Positions 63,411 through 64,000 of a stretch of DNA of 64,000 nt are shown piece by piece. Every line of letters starts with the position of its first letter. Position 1 is the stretch's first letter. Both the position numbers and the translations under genes were made by a program. Below the pieces are notes generated by a model, which saw only the letters and a list, made by a program, of their open reading frames with translations, was not told where the DNA came from and did not search any database. This DNA is from CAZSLO01 sp964608025 (GTDB lineage: Bacteria > Chloroflexota > Dehalococcoidia > Lucifugimonadales > CAJWER01). The DNA is taken from contig CAZSLO010000027.1 in the NCBI GenBank assembly GCA_964608025.1, positions 55,644 to 119,643 on the forward strand. Reading direction: 5' to 3'.

Positions 63411-64000
63411 ATGAGTGACGATCTAAGACTGATGGCTCACCTACTACGACGTGCAGGCTTCGGCGCAACTCGCACTGAACTGGAAGAATACATGGACAAG
63501 GGTTACGACGCGACGGTAGAAGAGCTGCTGGATCCGCCAACAAGATCTAGCATGCCAGACGATGTTATCTTCAGGTACCACGTCGACATCCACGAATCTA
63601 GACTCGGGCCCAGTGCCGCCGCTAACTGGGTGTACCGTATGATCAGTACTAATGCACCCCAAGAAGAAAAATTAGCCTTGTTCTGGCACGGCATCTTTGC
63701 AACCGGATACACAAAAACTAACCAGGCCCCATCCATACTTAACCAGATCGAAATGTTCCGCCGACACGGGTCCGGCAAATTCGAAACTCTCCTGTTAGAA
63801 CTGTCCAAGGATCCGGCCATGCTTATATGGCTCGACAACCAGGACAACCAAAAAGGTGCCATTAACGAGAACTATGGCAGGGAGCTACTCGATCTGTGTT
63901 CTATGGGAGTTGGTAACTATACAGAGGTTGATATTAAGGATGCATCCCGGGCCTGCACGGGATGGACCATTGGCAACGCAGAATACATGTCTATGCGAGC
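63411..64000 (+). CDS. DUF1800 family protein (N-terminal part, cut by window edge)
   Basis: The first 196 codons of a DUF1800 protein; the frame is open at the window end. It opens LMAHLLRRAGFGATRTELEE. The family hallmark NENYGRELLDLCSMGVGNYT, followed by ASRACTGWTI, is at about 157-190. FWHGIFATGYTK is also family-like. DUF1800 genes are usually paired with DUF1501; the function is unknown. GGAGG is placed about 10 nt before the ATG at 63411. Confidence 0.9.
   Translation, partial: MSDDLRLMAHLLRRAGFGATRTELEEYMDKGYDATVEELLDPPTRSSMPDDVIFRYHVDIHESRLGPSAAANWVYRMISTNAPQEEKLALFWHGIFATGYTKTNQAPSILNQIEMFRRHGSGKFETLLLELSKDPAMLIWLDNQDNQKGAINENYGRELLDLCSMGVGNYTEVDIKDASRACTGWTIGNAEYMSMR

Overview
The window reads as chromosome from a free-living, probably marine bacterium with mid-range GC and dense, compact gene packing. 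The gene mix best resembles SAR202-type Chloroflexota: hydantoinase/amidase/CocE hydrolases, CaiB/BaiF, crotonase, penicillin acylase, several Gfo/Idh/MocA and aldo/keto reductases, a MoaD-MoaE fusion, and GatB-dependent tRNA amidation. This affiliation is inferred from gene content, because there is no rRNA or other strong marker here. I saw no tRNA, rRNA, insertion sequence, phage gene or CRISPR array, and no recognisable DNA-binding transcription factor in 64 kb.

Layout. (1) 1-9.6 kb, minus strand: a compact catabolic operon with an NHL beta-propeller, a lone DppB-type permease, an alpha/alpha-toroid glycosidase-like protein, a CocE/NonD hydrolase, hyuB, an amidase and hyuA, which runs off the left edge. 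It looks like an uptake and hydrolysis pathway for amide/ester or cyclic-amide compounds. (2) 9.6-14.3 kb, minus: moaD-moaE fusion, gamma-glutamyltransferase, CaiB/BaiF CoA-transferase and crotonase. (3) 14.5-20.7 kb: a C-terminally truncated acetyl-CoA-synthetase relative fused by a rearrangement to the tail of a second CocE gene, then an aldo/keto reductase plus lactonase-like pair and an alpha/beta hydrolase without its nucleophile serine. (4) 20.8-26.6 kb, plus: MFS permease, penicillin-acylase-family hydrolase, ketopantoate-reductase-like enzyme and a toroid protein, which reads as an import-and-deacylate operon. (5) 26.7-47 kb: housekeeping genes: MIP18/Mrp Fe-S factors, stomatin/NfeD, a ThDP enzyme, a membrane-anchored resolvase-like nuclease, the siroheme/heme operon (precorrin-2 dehydrogenase, hemC, cobA-hemD, hemB), pcm, gatB-yvcK-secG-SAM hydrolase, and ispD-ispF-cysS. 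In the middle is a cupredoxin lipoprotein with seven regularly spaced cysteine-pair repeats. (6) 47-64 kb: a carbohydrate-type accessory region with metallophosphoesterase, lipoproteins, three Gfo/Idh/MocA oxidoreductases, a broken beta-propeller glycosidase, an Asp-box sialidase-like protein, a SelA-like PLP enzyme, aldo/keto and zinc dehydrogenases, MFS and EamA transporters, a frameshifted lipoprotein and the start of a DUF1800 gene.

Points of biology worth attention: the Cys-pair repeat lipoprotein; heavy use of TTG starts, stop/start overlaps of the types TTGA, TAGTG and TAATG, and two genes with no ATG/GTG/TTG where homology requires a start; promoters placed so that transcripts would be leaderless; several enzymes missing hallmark residues (Mrp CxxC, hydrolase Ser, synthetase P-loop and C-domain); and two genes broken at short G-runs. 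All functions are assigned by reading motifs in the translated sequence. No search or structure prediction was run.
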